From JAFGNV01 sp964612485 (GTDB lineage Bacteria; Chloroflexota; Anaerolineae; 4572-78; J111): DNA of 64,000 bases. How positions within the stretch are numbered: the first letter of the stretch is position 1; every line of letters begins with the position of its first letter. Shown in pieces: positions 43,741-52,426 of the stretch. Under the pieces are notes generated by a model that was not told the origin of the DNA, made no database searches, and worked only from the letters and a program-made list of their open reading frames with translations. The DNA is taken from assembly GCA_964612485.1 (NCBI GenBank), contig CAZTFF010000021.1:1-64000 (forward strand), read 5' to 3'. The position numbers were made by a program, and so were the translations under genes.

Positions 43741-45531
43741 ATGCTCAACCACAACACCAACATCATACGGATAATTATCCTGTTGTTGGGCATGAGTTTG
43801 GGCTGCGGTTTAAGTATTCCCGCCATCAATAGCGGTAACACCGAAACGGAGAAGATCGAATTAGAAGCAGAAGCGCCAACCGCAACACCTGAACCAACGG
43901 CAACCTTTGCCACGTTGTTAGACACAACATCCGAACCAACCGCTGTGCCGGAGACTCCCACATCGGTTCCTTCTCCCACCCCAACGAACGCGCCAACGCC
44001 AACCGAAACGCTTCATTTGGCCGAGGAACAGGTGCTGATTTTGCCGGGCGTGCCGCCGCTGGCCTTAGACCCGCATCTGGCCGGGGATGCCGCTTCTACC
44101 GAATACGTGGTTGAAATTTTTAGCGGGTTGATGGCTTATGATCCCGACCTGAACCTGATACCGGATATTGCCGAAAATTACCGGATTTCAGACGACGGCC
44201 TGATTTATACTTTCAACCTCAAACCGGGCGCAGTTTTTCATAACGGCCGGCCCATCCGGGCGCAGGATTTTAAGTACTCCTTTGAACGCGCCTGCGATCC
44301 GGCCACCCGCTCTAACACCGCCGAAACGTACCTGGGCGATATTGTGGGCTGCCGGGAAAAACTGCAAGGGCAGGTTGGCGACGTAGCCGGCGTAACGGTC
44401 ATCGACGATTTGACGCTGCAATTAATGATTGATGAACCCAAAGGATTTTTTCTGGCCAAAATGAGCTACCCCACGACGTTTGTGGTAGATCGGGAAAATG
44501 TAGAAAGCGGCGGGCCGTTGTGGTCTACCCAACCTAACGGCAGCGGACCGTTTCAATTGGAGAACTATACGCCGGGCCAATCAATTATCTTGTTGAGAAA
44601 AAACGAGAATTACTATCGGGAGCCAAAACCCATCCTGCGAGAAGTCCGGTACATCATCAATTCTCCGCTGGATCCGCTGGCAGGCTACAAACAGGGCAAT
44701 TCGTCCGATGAAACCGGATATAGCGTCGTCAACATCGGCGCGGAAGCGTTGAGTAATATAGGTGGTGATCTTGCCCCCGAATTGGTGGCGGTGAATCTAA
44801 TGAGCGTCTATTACATCGGCTTCAACGTGAACCAACCACCCTTTGATGATGTGAACGTACGGCAGGCGCTGAATCTGGCGCTGGATAAACGAAGTGTGGT
44901 AAAATCATTCCATATTGACACGCCGGTAGCCAACGGCATTGTGCCCTTGAACATGCCGGGATACCAAAACCCGGACCTGAGCGACTACGAATTTGACCTG
45001 GAACACGCCCTGGATTTAATTGCCGCCTCTTCTTACGGCTCGGTAGAAAATTTACCGCCGATCACCTTGCACGTCAGCGGGCCGGGTCAAATTCAGAATA
45101 ATATTGCGGCCTCCTACCGGGAAAATCTGGGGCTGGAGGTCAGGCTGCAAGATGTGGTCTGGCCCGAATACCTGGCCACCCTGAATCAAGCCGCGATGCC
45201 GTATCAAATGTATTACCTGGGTTGGATTGCCGATTACCCGGACCCGCAGAACTTTTTAGAAATACTCTTTCATTCTGAAAGCGCTCAAAATTACGGCGGC
45301 TACAGCAACCCAAACGTGGACGCGCTGTTGAACCAGGCCAGAGGAACCCGGGACACGGCTGAACGATTGGCCCTCTACCGGGATGTGGAGCAAATGATTT
45401 TGGATGACGCAGCCTGGATCCCGCTTTATTTTGAAACCGAATATTGGTTGGTCAAACCAACTGTTAAAAACTTTAAAATTCCACCCATCAAGGTGCCAAA
45501 ATTTCAATACGCTTATATCGAAGCGCAGTGA
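43741..45531 (+). CDS. Oligopeptide ABC transporter binding lipoprotein (2)
   Basis: A 596-residue paralog of the preceding gene, clearly from a tandem duplication: EYVVEIFSGLMAYDPDLNLIPDIAENYRIS and YPDPQNFLEILFHSESAQNYGGYSNPNVDALL match it almost residue for residue. The lipobox GMSLGC puts the lipid cysteine at C22. The spacer differs: a Thr/Pro/Glu-rich stretch (about 40-95, TPEPTATF, TPTSVPSPTPTNAPTPT) replaces the Ser/Ala-rich one. The middle region (about 310-345) is shorter and divergent, so ligand preference may differ. ATG at 43741 has only a weak GGAT ribosome-binding site. Confidence 0.92.
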   Translation: MLNHNTNIIRIIILLLGMSLGCGLSIPAINSGNTETEKIELEAEAPTATPEPTATFATLLDTTSEPTAVPETPTSVPSPTPTNAPTPTETLHLAEEQVLILPGVPPLALDPHLAGDAASTEYVVEIFSGLMAYDPDLNLIPDIAENYRISDDGLIYTFNLKPGAVFHNGRPIRAQDFKYSFERACDPATRSNTAETYLGDIVGCREKLQGQVGDVAGVTVIDDLTLQLMIDEPKGFFLAKMSYPTTFVVDRENVESGGPLWSTQPNGSGPFQLENYTPGQSIILLRKNENYYREPKPILREVRYIINSPLDPLAGYKQGNSSDETGYSVVNIGAEALSNIGGDLAPELVAVNLMSVYYIGFNVNQPPFDDVNVRQALNLALDKRSVVKSFHIDTPVANGIVPLNMPGYQNPDLSDYEFDLEHALDLIAASSYGSVENLPPITLHVSGPGQIQNNIAASYRENLGLEVRLQDVVWPEYLATLNQAAMPYQMYYLGWIADYPDPQNFLEILFHSESAQNYGGYSNPNVDALLNQARGTRDTAERLALYRDVEQMILDDAAWIPLYFETEYWLVKPTVKNFKIPPIKVPKFQYAYIEAQ

Positions 45532-45557
45532 AACCTGAATATCAAATGATTACAGGG

Positions 45558-45663
45558 CACAGAGAGTTACACGGAGGAGACACAGAGATTCGCAGAGAAA
45601 AACTTTAAATAAAAAAATATTCTCTGCGTGTCTGTGTGTATTCTCCAAGAGTCTCTGTGTAAC
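45558..45663. repeat. ACACAGAG-type palindromic element, copy 2
   Basis: The left arm (CACAGAGAGTTACACGGAGG, then AGACACAGAGATTCGCAGAGAA) and right arm (TTCTCTGCGTGTCTGTGTG, then CTCCAAGAGTCTCTGTGTAA) can form a hairpin of about 45 bp per arm, imperfect, around an A/T-rich loop. It lies inside the oligopeptide operon, between the second binding protein and the first ATPase gene. Confidence 0.85.
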
Positions 45664-45719
45664 CTGAATAAGTAACCTAGCTGTTTGAAAGATCTCGAAC
45701 TTCCATCAAGGAGACTTGT

Positions 45720-46739
45720 ATGACAACCTTACTTGAAGTAAAAGATTTACAAACCCAGTTTTTCACCCAGGATGGCGTTGTAAATGCCGTCAACGGGATC
45801 AGCTACACCCTGGACGAAGGTGAAACCCTGGGCATTGTAGGTGAAAGCGGCTGCGGTAAAAGCGTGGGGGTGATGTCGCTCATTCGCCTGATCCCCTCGC
45901 CGCCGGGTAAAGTGGTTGGCGGCGAAGTATTTTTTGAAGGCCGCGACCTGCTGAAATTGAGCGACGAAGCCATTCGCTCGATTCGGGGCAACAAAATCTC
46001 TATGATTTTCCAGGACCCGATGACCTCGCTGAACCCCGTGCTGACCGTAGGCCGCCAGATCAGCGAAGCGCTGGAACTCCACCTGGGCATGGATAAAAAA
46101 CAGGCCCGCAACCGGGCCATTGAACTACTCGAACTGGTAGGTATTCCGCTGGCCGCCCAGCGCATCGACGACTACCCGCACCAATTTTCCGGCGGAATGC
46201 GCCAGCGCGCTATGATTGCGATGGGGCTTTCCTGCAACCCGCAGCTCCTCATCGCCGACGAGCCGACCACGGCTCTCGACGTGACTATTCAGGCCCAAAT
46301 TGTGGACCTGGTCAAACGCCTGCGCGACGAATTGGGAATGGCCGTTATCTGGATCACCCACGATTTGGGCGTGGTAGCGGGCCTGGCCGATCGAGTGACG
46401 GTCATGTACGCCGGCTATATTGTGGAGGAAGCCCCGGTCAAAGAGCTTTACCTGGACCCACGACACCCCTACACCATCGGGCTGCTTGGTTCGCTGCCCC
46501 GGCTTGATGAAGATCGGCCTGAAGAATTAGACTCGATTGAAGGGCTGCCGCCGGATTTGATCAATCTGCCCAAAGGCTGCCCTTTTTATGCCCGCTGTAA
46601 TTATCGGATTGATATTTGCGCCCAGGAAATGCCGCCCTTAAAGCCTGTAAGCATCAACCATAAAGTAGCCTGCCACGTTGATGTAACAACAGCGCAGCCC
46701 ACCACCGAACATCCCTACCAAGAAACAACAATGGCCTAA
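45720..46739 (+). CDS. oppD: Oligopeptide ABC transporter ATPase OppD/DppD
   Basis: A 339-residue cytoplasmic ATPase of the peptide importer. Walker A GESGCGKS (about 41-48), Q-loop FQDPMTSLNP, signature FSGGMRQRAMIAM, Walker B LLIADEPTTALD and the H-loop THD are all present. The C-terminal extension has the oligopeptide-transporter cysteine motif (GCPFYARCNYRIDIC, then KVACHV), which can bind a metal or Fe-S cluster. AGGAG precedes the ATG. It is paired with OppF, which starts 23 bp downstream. Confidence 0.96.
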   Translation: MTTLLEVKDLQTQFFTQDGVVNAVNGISYTLDEGETLGIVGESGCGKSVGVMSLIRLIPSPPGKVVGGEVFFEGRDLLKLSDEAIRSIRGNKISMIFQDPMTSLNPVLTVGRQISEALELHLGMDKKQARNRAIELLELVGIPLAAQRIDDYPHQFSGGMRQRAMIAMGLSCNPQLLIADEPTTALDVTIQAQIVDLVKRLRDELGMAVIWITHDLGVVAGLADRVTVMYAGYIVEEAPVKELYLDPRHPYTIGLLGSLPRLDEDRPEELDSIEGLPPDLINLPKGCPFYARCNYRIDICAQEMPPLKPVSINHKVACHVDVTTAQPTTEHPYQETTMA

Positions 46740-46762
46740 ACTTTTACAAGGATAGATGAACC

Positions 46763-47803
46763 ATGACCACAAACGGCAACGGTAAGCAAGAAACTATTTT
46801 GAGTGTTAGAAATCTGAAGATGTATTTTCCCATTACCAAAGGCATTATCTTCCAAAAACACGTTGGGGATATTAAAGCCGTAGATAATGTCAGCTTTGAT
46901 ATCAAGCGTGGGGAAACATTGGGCCTGGTAGGCGAGAGCGGGTGCGGCAAAAGCACCACCGGACGCGCCATTCTACAACTTTACCGCCCCACCGATGGAT
47001 CGGTGATGTTTGAGGAGAGAGACCTGACCCGCATCAAAGGCGAAAGCATGCGCCGGATGCGCCGCCATATGCAAATGATCTTCCAGGACCCCTACGCTTC
47101 CCTGAACCCCCGGATGACGGTGGGCAGCATTGTTGGCGAACCGCTGGAAGTTCACAATATTCTCAGCGGCAGGGCGCGCCGGGAACGCGTCAAAGAGTTG
47201 CTTGAAATTGTGGGCCTGAACCCCTATTTTATCAACCGCTACCCTCACGAATTCTCCGGCGGCCAGCGCCAGCGCATCGGCGTGGCCCGCGCGCTGGCCG
47301 TTCAGCCCGATTTCATTGTGTGCGACGAGCCAATCTCTGCTCTCGACGTATCGATCCAGGCCCAGGTCATCAACCTGCTGGAAAGATTACAGGAAGAATT
47401 CAACCTGACCTACCTGTTCATTGCCCACGATTTGTCGGTAGTGCGTCACATTAGCGATAGGATCGCCGTGATGTATCTGGGAAAAATCATGGAATTAACC
47501 GACCGCACTTCTTTGTACCAAGAACCCCTGCACCCTTACACCCAGGCGCTGCTTTTGGCCGTGCCCATCCCCGATCCGGTTGCCGAAGCGGAACGAGAGA
47601 AAAAACGCATCATCTTGCAAGGCGATGTGCCCAGCCCGGCCAATCCGCCGCAGGGATGCAATTTCTGCACGCGCTGCCCGGCGGCCTCGCGGGTAAGCCA
47701 GCAATACGGCATCGACTGCTCGCTGGTTGAACCCAAATTTACCGAAAATACGCCGGGCCATTGGGTCGCGTGTCACCTATATGAAGCATGTAGACCTTCG
47801 TAA
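46763..47803 (+). CDS. oppF: Oligopeptide ABC transporter ATPase OppF/DppF
   Basis: A 346-residue second ATPase of the peptide importer. Walker A GESGCGKST (about 57-65), Q-loop FQDPYASLNPRM, signature FSGGQRQRIGVARAL, Walker B FIVCDEPISALD and H-loop AHD are present. The N-terminal FPITKGIIFQK preceding AVDNVSFD is the OppF mark. The C-terminal cysteines (GCNFCTRCPAAS, then C at IDCSLVEP and WVACH) match the OppD/F extension. AAGGATAG precedes the ATG. The next gene, a third binding protein, starts 241 bp away. Confidence 0.96.
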   Translation: MTTNGNGKQETILSVRNLKMYFPITKGIIFQKHVGDIKAVDNVSFDIKRGETLGLVGESGCGKSTTGRAILQLYRPTDGSVMFEERDLTRIKGESMRRMRRHMQMIFQDPYASLNPRMTVGSIVGEPLEVHNILSGRARRERVKELLEIVGLNPYFINRYPHEFSGGQRQRIGVARALAVQPDFIVCDEPISALDVSIQAQVINLLERLQEEFNLTYLFIAHDLSVVRHISDRIAVMYLGKIMELTDRTSLYQEPLHPYTQALLLAVPIPDPVAEAEREKKRIILQGDVPSPANPPQGCNFCTRCPAASRVSQQYGIDCSLVEPKFTENTPGHWVACHLYEACRPS

Positions 47804-48044
47804 TTTGTTGTAACCAAAAATATCATAAAGCGCGCTTTTGAAACTTCATGCAACATTTGGAAAGGAGGTGGTGCATCAAATTCAAAAATATATAGATTGA
47901 TTTGGTTGAAAAATCTGCAAGGGGGGACAAACCCGCGTAGATGGCTCAACCACAAACTGTAGTGACCTGTCTTTTTAAGGCAGGTTGGACAAGTTGTTGG
48001 TTAAACAATGAGTCAATATTAATATTAATGACGAGGAGAAAAGT
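47804..48044 (+). other. Operon-internal leader with an unused Shine-Dalgarno-like site
   Basis: The gap between oppF and the third binding-protein gene contains AAAGGAGGTG at 47861-47870, nearly the full complement of the 16S 3' end, but no correctly spaced start codon with an ORF worth naming: GTG at 47871 would give a 10-codon peptide at too short a spacing. The site lies in a hairpin loop closed by ATGCA/TGCAT (47848-47876). A 7-bp hairpin, ACCTGTC/GGCAGGT, is at 47965-47985. It may be an internal promoter/leader for the binding protein. Confidence 0.4.
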
Positions 48045-49910
48045 ATGTTTACAAGAAAAGCCTTACTATTTTTAGTGGTGATGGTTTTGTTGGGCGCGAT
48101 TGCGGCATGCGGCGCGCAGCCGGAACCCCAAACCATTGTCGAAACGGTGATCGTAGAGAAAGAAGTTGAAGGCGAAACCATCGAAGTGGTTGAGACCGTT
48201 GTGGTGGAAAAAGAAGTTGTGGTGGAAAAAGAAGTGGAAGTGATGGTCGAACCGGACGACCCCGATACGGATCGGGTGCGGCTCGATACCGTCATCAGCA
48301 CCGAACCGCCCAGCCTGGACCCCTCGCTGGCCACCGACACCACCTCCATTTTCTTCATTCGCCAAATGTTCCAGGGCCTGACTGGCTTTGATGAAAACGC
48401 CAACGTGGTGCCCTCGCTGGCCACCGATTGGGACGTATCTGAAGATGGTCTGACCTGGACCTTCAACATGCGCAGCGACATCCAATGGGTGCATCGCGAT
48501 CCGGCCACCGGCGAATTTGAAGCCCTCGGCCCGGTCACCGCTCAGGATGTGGTCTACGGTACGCTGCGGACGCTCAATCCGAACACGGCCTCAGATTATG
48601 CCTACGTGCTGTACGCCATTGCCGGGGCGGAAGAGTTCAACACCGCCGATCCTGGCGGTGAAGATTTTGCGGATATTCAAGCTGCCGTGGGCGTGAGCGC
48701 GCCGGACGACACGACCGTGGTTTTCACCCTCAAAGAGCCGGCGGCCTACTTCCCCTCCATCGCTGCGATGTGGGTAACGTTCCCGCAGCCGCAAGCCACC
48801 ATCGAACAATATGGCGACAACTGGACGGAAGCCGGCCTGATCGTGACCAACGGCCCCTACACCCTGCGGGAATGGACCCACGGTTCGGAAATCTGGATCG
48901 AGAAGAACCCGCTGTGGGTTGAAGCCGACAGCGTGCAGATCGAGCTGTTTGGCGGCCCCATCATCCAGGAAGCCTCCACCCAGATGGCGATGTACGAGAA
49001 CAACGAAGTGGATATGATGGCCGATCCCGGCTGGGGCCCGCCCCTGCCCGATATGGATCGCATCAAAGCCGACGCCCAACTCAGCGAAGAACTGCTGATT
49101 GCGCCGCGCCTGTGTACCTACTACTACGGTTTTGTCAACACCAAACCGCCGTTCGATGATCCGATGGTGCGCCGGGCGTTTGCCGCCGCCCTCGACCGCC
49201 AGAGCCTGATCGACAACGTGACCAAGGGCAACCAGCGGCCGGCCCACAGCTTTGCGCCGCCGGGCATCTTTGGCAACGTGGCCGACAATATGGAAATTGG
49301 CGAGTGGATGGTGCAATCCAGCTACGCCGACCAGGTAGCCCAGGCCCAGGAATGGCTGGCCGAAGCCGGTTACCCCGATGGCGAAGGCATCGATGTGCTG
49401 TTGATGCACAACACCTCCGAAGCGCACGCACAGATTGCGCAGGCGGTGCAGGCCATGTGGCAGGAAGCCTTCCCGCAGGCCAACATCACCATCGAGAACC
49501 AGGAATGGGCCGTGTACCTGAAGACCCTGCTGCCGGAGTCGCCCGATGCCGAGAAGCCCAATGTGTACCGTTTGGGCTGGTGCGCCGACTACCCGGACGC
49601 CAACAACTGGCTGAACGAAGTGTTCAACTCCCAGAGTGGTCAGAACTACGCCAAGTTCAACAACGAAGCGTTTGACGCGCTGGTAGAAGAAGCGGCCTTT
49701 GAGCCGGATCCGGCCACCCGCGAAGAGTTGTACGCCCAGGCGGCCGAGATTTTCATTGATGAAGAAGCGGCCATTGCGCCCATCTACTACTATACCTACG
49801 TGCGGATGTACAAGCCGTGGGTCAGCCCGGTCATCAGCCCGGTAACCGGCGATCCGGTGGCCGAGTGGACCATCGACTGGGAGGCCAAACAGGCCGCGAT
49901 GGGGCAGTAA
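48045..49910 (+). CDS. Oligopeptide ABC transporter binding lipoprotein (3)
   Basis: A 621-residue SBP_bac_5 protein, more distant from the other two. The signal peptide ends in LGAIAAC with lipid cysteine C22. A charged stalk (about 30-70) with repeated VVEKEV units, an amphipathic feature common in Chloroflexota lipoproteins, precedes the binding domain, which starts at DTVISTEPPSLDPSLATDTTS. Further marks are GLTWTFNMRSDIQWVH, VTNGPYTLREW and LGWCADYPDANNWLNEVFNS. GAGGAG precedes the ATG. Codon use here is more biased (GC-rich third positions) than in the first two binding proteins, suggesting high expression. Confidence 0.95.
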   Translation: MFTRKALLFLVVMVLLGAIAACGAQPEPQTIVETVIVEKEVEGETIEVVETVVVEKEVVVEKEVEVMVEPDDPDTDRVRLDTVISTEPPSLDPSLATDTTSIFFIRQMFQGLTGFDENANVVPSLATDWDVSEDGLTWTFNMRSDIQWVHRDPATGEFEALGPVTAQDVVYGTLRTLNPNTASDYAYVLYAIAGAEEFNTADPGGEDFADIQAAVGVSAPDDTTVVFTLKEPAAYFPSIAAMWVTFPQPQATIEQYGDNWTEAGLIVTNGPYTLREWTHGSEIWIEKNPLWVEADSVQIELFGGPIIQEASTQMAMYENNEVDMMADPGWGPPLPDMDRIKADAQLSEELLIAPRLCTYYYGFVNTKPPFDDPMVRRAFAAALDRQSLIDNVTKGNQRPAHSFAPPGIFGNVADNMEIGEWMVQSSYADQVAQAQEWLAEAGYPDGEGIDVLLMHNTSEAHAQIAQAVQAMWQEAFPQANITIENQEWAVYLKTLLPESPDAEKPNVYRLGWCADYPDANNWLNEVFNSQSGQNYAKFNNEAFDALVEEAAFEPDPATREELYAQAAEIFIDEEAAIAPIYYYTYVRMYKPWVSPVISPVTGDPVAEWTIDWEAKQAAMGQ

Positions 49911-49963
49911 TTCTGCTTCCAACCTTGTTTTCAAAGCTGATTTGAAAGCAGGGTAGTTTTTGG

Positions 49964-50000
49964 AGCGGTGCAGCTTGCTAATGTGGTAGGCTGCACCGCT
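49964..50000 (+). other. Stable hairpin between binding protein and permease
   Basis: AGCGGTGCAGC pairs over 11 bp with GCTGCACCGCT around a loop of about 15 nt. There is no U-run, so it is probably not a full terminator. It may protect the upstream binding-protein message or partly reduce read-through into the permease genes, as is common in such operons. Confidence 0.7.
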
Positions 50001-50015
50001 TATCTAAAGTGTAAA

Positions 50016-50080
50016 ACGTAAAGCGTAAAGCGTATAAATAATTAAGTTTTTACATTTTACGTTGTACATTTTAGAAATTA
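50016..50080. repeat. AAACGTAAAGCGTAAAGCGT-type repeat
   Basis: AAACGTAAAGCGTAAAGCGTATAAAT is followed by TTTTTACATTTTACGTTGTACATTTT. Together they form an imperfect, A/T-rich inverted repeat built of short GTAAA-containing units. It lies between the hairpin and the permease gene. Confidence 0.55.
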
Positions 50081-50146
50081 CGTTCTTAATCACTAAAGGG
50101 CTTGTCCCTACAAAAACAAATAAAAGGTAGAAAGGAGTAATCTATC

Positions 50147-51238
50147 TTGTTAGCCTACGTTATTCGTCGTGTCATCTGGTCTATCCCGGTTATCCTGCTA
50201 TTGGCCTTTGCTATTTTTGCCCTGATGCGGGCCATTCCGGGCGGCCCATTTGATTTTGTGGGTGATAAGAGTTTACCCCAGGCCGTCCGTGATAATCTGG
50301 AACGCCGCCACCATCTGGATTGGCCGTTGGGCTGGCAGTTCTCATCCTATGTACTGGGTGATGATATAACCGGCCTTATTTGCCAGGGATTGGCTTTTGT
50401 ACCGGGATGCGATCAGGTACAAGAGTCGGCCGGATTGGGCGTTTCTCAAGGATTGATCAGAGGCGATCTGGGAATGGCCCTGAAACTTCGAGGCCGAACG
50501 GTCAACGATTTGGTCAAAGAATCATTTCCCATCTCATTCCAGCTAGGGATGATATCTATGACTCTGGCCATCATCATTGGTATCCCGGCAGGTGTTTTTG
50601 CGGCGCTCAAACAAAACAGTTGGATTGACTACGGCAGCAGTTTTGTAGCTATTCTGGGCCTCTCTATTCCAAACCTGGTATTGGGGCCGCTCCTCATCTG
50701 GATATTTCCCCTAACACTAGGCCGGCTCTACCCCGATCTATTCGGCTGGATTCCCATTGCCACCTGGGGAGCCAAGCCGCCCTTCTTCCTGGGTATATTT
50801 CCAACCAACTGGGGGCCTGAATTTTGGGCGCACGCGCTGCTGCCATCAGTTGCTTTAGGAACCGCTTTTTCGGCGGCCATTGCCCGTTTAACGCGGGCCA
50901 GCCTGCTGCAAGTCATCCGGGAAGATTACATCCGTACGGCCCGGGCCAAGGGGCTTCGGGAACGGACGGTAGTTGTGATCCATGCGCTGAAAAATAGCCT
51001 CATCCCCGTGATTACCGTCATCGGTCCACTGCTGGTAGCCGTGGTCACCGGAACATTCGTAATAGAGCAAATTTTTGGCATACCGGGGATGGGGAAGCAC
51101 TTTGTTACCAGTATTGGAAACCGGGATTATCCCATTATTACCGGCGTAACGCTTATTTACGCTGTACTGCTTGTTTTGGCGAACCTGGCCGTTGATATCA
51201 TTTACGGCTGGCTCGACCCTCGAATCCGTTATGACTGA
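50147..51238 (+). CDS. oppB: Oligopeptide ABC transporter permease OppB/DppB
   Basis: A 363-residue membrane permease with six helices. The N-terminal MLAYVIRRVIWSIPVILLLAF and LMRAIPGGPFD, then the conserved EAA-like cytoplasmic loop (about 255-280: REDYIRTARAKGLRERTVVVIHALKNSLIPV) identify the DppB family. The first outside loop is longer than usual and holds CQGLAFVPGC (about 84-93), two cysteines that could form a disulfide. The start is TTG at 50147, 9 nt after AAAGGAG; no better start is in range. Confidence 0.93.
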   Translation: MLAYVIRRVIWSIPVILLLAFAIFALMRAIPGGPFDFVGDKSLPQAVRDNLERRHHLDWPLGWQFSSYVLGDDITGLICQGLAFVPGCDQVQESAGLGVSQGLIRGDLGMALKLRGRTVNDLVKESFPISFQLGMISMTLAIIIGIPAGVFAALKQNSWIDYGSSFVAILGLSIPNLVLGPLLIWIFPLTLGRLYPDLFGWIPIATWGAKPPFFLGIFPTNWGPEFWAHALLPSVALGTAFSAAIARLTRASLLQVIREDYIRTARAKGLRERTVVVIHALKNSLIPVITVIGPLLVAVVTGTFVIEQIFGIPGMGKHFVTSIGNRDYPIITGVTLIYAVLLVLANLAVDIIYGWLDPRIRYD

Positions 51239-51279
51239 TCGACACAGAGAATCTAAACTACAGAGGGAGTATCAGATAA

Positions 51280-52314
51280 ATGGCTGTTGTTGAACAATTC
51301 CCCGAAGGCCTGAGTGTACCTAAACGACGGGTACGAACCCCCTTGGGGGATGCCGTCAACCAATTAAAGAAAAACAGATTAGCGGTTGGTAGTACTATTT
51401 TTATTGTAATCTTGATACTGGCCGCTATCTTTGCCTACTACCTGAACGCTTTTTATCTGCAAGGATTTCAAGAAGAATTAGACCGTACCAACCAACCCGC
51501 TTATGCCAAACAAACACTGCAAGACAACAACGCGCTGCCCGGCCAGGAATCAGACAATCCTAACCTGCAAGGCTTTGTCTATTGGTTTGGAACCGATAAT
51601 TTAGGCCGTGATCTTTTCAGCCGGACCCTGTACGGCACCCGTGTATCTATGTCGGTAGCAGTTGTGGCCGCTACGGTCAGCCTTATTATTGGCCTGGTTT
51701 ACGGGATGATCGCCGGGTTTGTGGGGGGGCGCGTTGATGATATTTTGATGCGCATCGTTGACTTCCTCTACGGCCTGCCGGTGTTGATTGTGGTTATTTT
51801 GATGCAGGTTTACTTCAAATCTTTATCCCGGCGCGGCGTAGACGAAGGATTGGTCAGTTACATTCTCGATCTGGACCAGGCCATGGGCGGATTGCTGTTT
51901 GTATTTATTGCCCTGGGCGCGGTGAACTGGCTGGGGATGGCGCGTATTGCCCGCGGCCAAACCCTTTCGGTCAGAAAGAAAGAATACGTTGAAGCCGCCC
52001 ACGCCATCGGCGTAACCAACGTGGGCATCATCTTCAAGCAAATTTTGCCCAACATTTTGGGGCCGTGCATTGTGCAGGAAACGCTGCAAATCCCCAACTA
52101 TATTTTGTTCGAAGCGTTTCTCAGCTTTATCGGTTTGGGCGTTAATGCGCCCACGCCCAGTTGGGGCATTATGATCAACGAGGCGTACCAGGGCCTGCGG
52201 TCCTACCCGCATGCCCTTTTCCCGCCGGCTATTGCCCTGACTGTTACCGTGCTGGCCTTCAATTTCCTGGGCGATGGCCTACGCGATGCCTTTGATCCTC
52301 GCTTGAGGGAATGA
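51280..52314 (+). CDS. oppC: Oligopeptide ABC transporter permease OppC/DppC
   Basis: A 344-residue permease that pairs with OppB. It has an N-terminal cytoplasmic stretch (TPLGDAVNQLKKNRLAVGSTIF), one helix, then a long outside loop (about 65-105) ending in WFGTDNLGRDLFSR, which is the DppC signature. The EAA loop reads VRKKEYVEAAHAIGVTNVGIIFKQILPN (about 225-252). GGGAG precedes the ATG. It is the last gene of the oligopeptide operon and is followed 12 bp later by a strong terminator. Confidence 0.94.
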   Translation: MAVVEQFPEGLSVPKRRVRTPLGDAVNQLKKNRLAVGSTIFIVILILAAIFAYYLNAFYLQGFQEELDRTNQPAYAKQTLQDNNALPGQESDNPNLQGFVYWFGTDNLGRDLFSRTLYGTRVSMSVAVVAATVSLIIGLVYGMIAGFVGGRVDDILMRIVDFLYGLPVLIVVILMQVYFKSLSRRGVDEGLVSYILDLDQAMGGLLFVFIALGAVNWLGMARIARGQTLSVRKKEYVEAAHAIGVTNVGIIFKQILPNILGPCIVQETLQIPNYILFEAFLSFIGLGVNAPTPSWGIMINEAYQGLRSYPHALFPPAIALTVTVLAFNFLGDGLRDAFDPRLRE

Positions 52315-52326
52315 TACGACCCACCC

Positions 52327-52352
52327 AAAGGGCGGCCTGGCCGCCCTTTTTT
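52327..52352 (+). terminator. Strong intrinsic terminator of the oligopeptide operon
   Basis: AAAGGGCGGCC and GGCCGCCCTTT are perfect complements with one base between (the real loop is about 3-5 nt), followed by Ts. It lies just past the oppC stop. Confidence 0.93.
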
Positions 52353-52377
52353 GATTCCGTTGAAGTCGTGATACAAT
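52350..52377 (+). promoter_or_regulatory. Promoter for the coiled-coil/selB pair
   Basis: TTTGAT at 52350-52355, a 16-bp spacer, and TACAAT at 52372-52377, followed by ACCCCC as at the recJ promoter. The -35 box overlaps the T-run of the terminator. Confidence 0.5.
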
Positions 52378-52426
52378 ACCCCCGTTATCAAACACAATCG
52401 CCCGGCGGGGCAGGAGTATTTTATTT

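Noticed and set aside
47965..47985. Terminator in the oppF-binding-protein gap
   Set aside because: The 7-bp stem has no U-run after it, and the Ts are in the loop, so termination cannot be claimed.
48591..49934. 447-codon open frame on the minus strand
   Set aside because: It is antisense to the third oligopeptide-binding protein; its long openness reflects the GC-rich codon bias of that gene.
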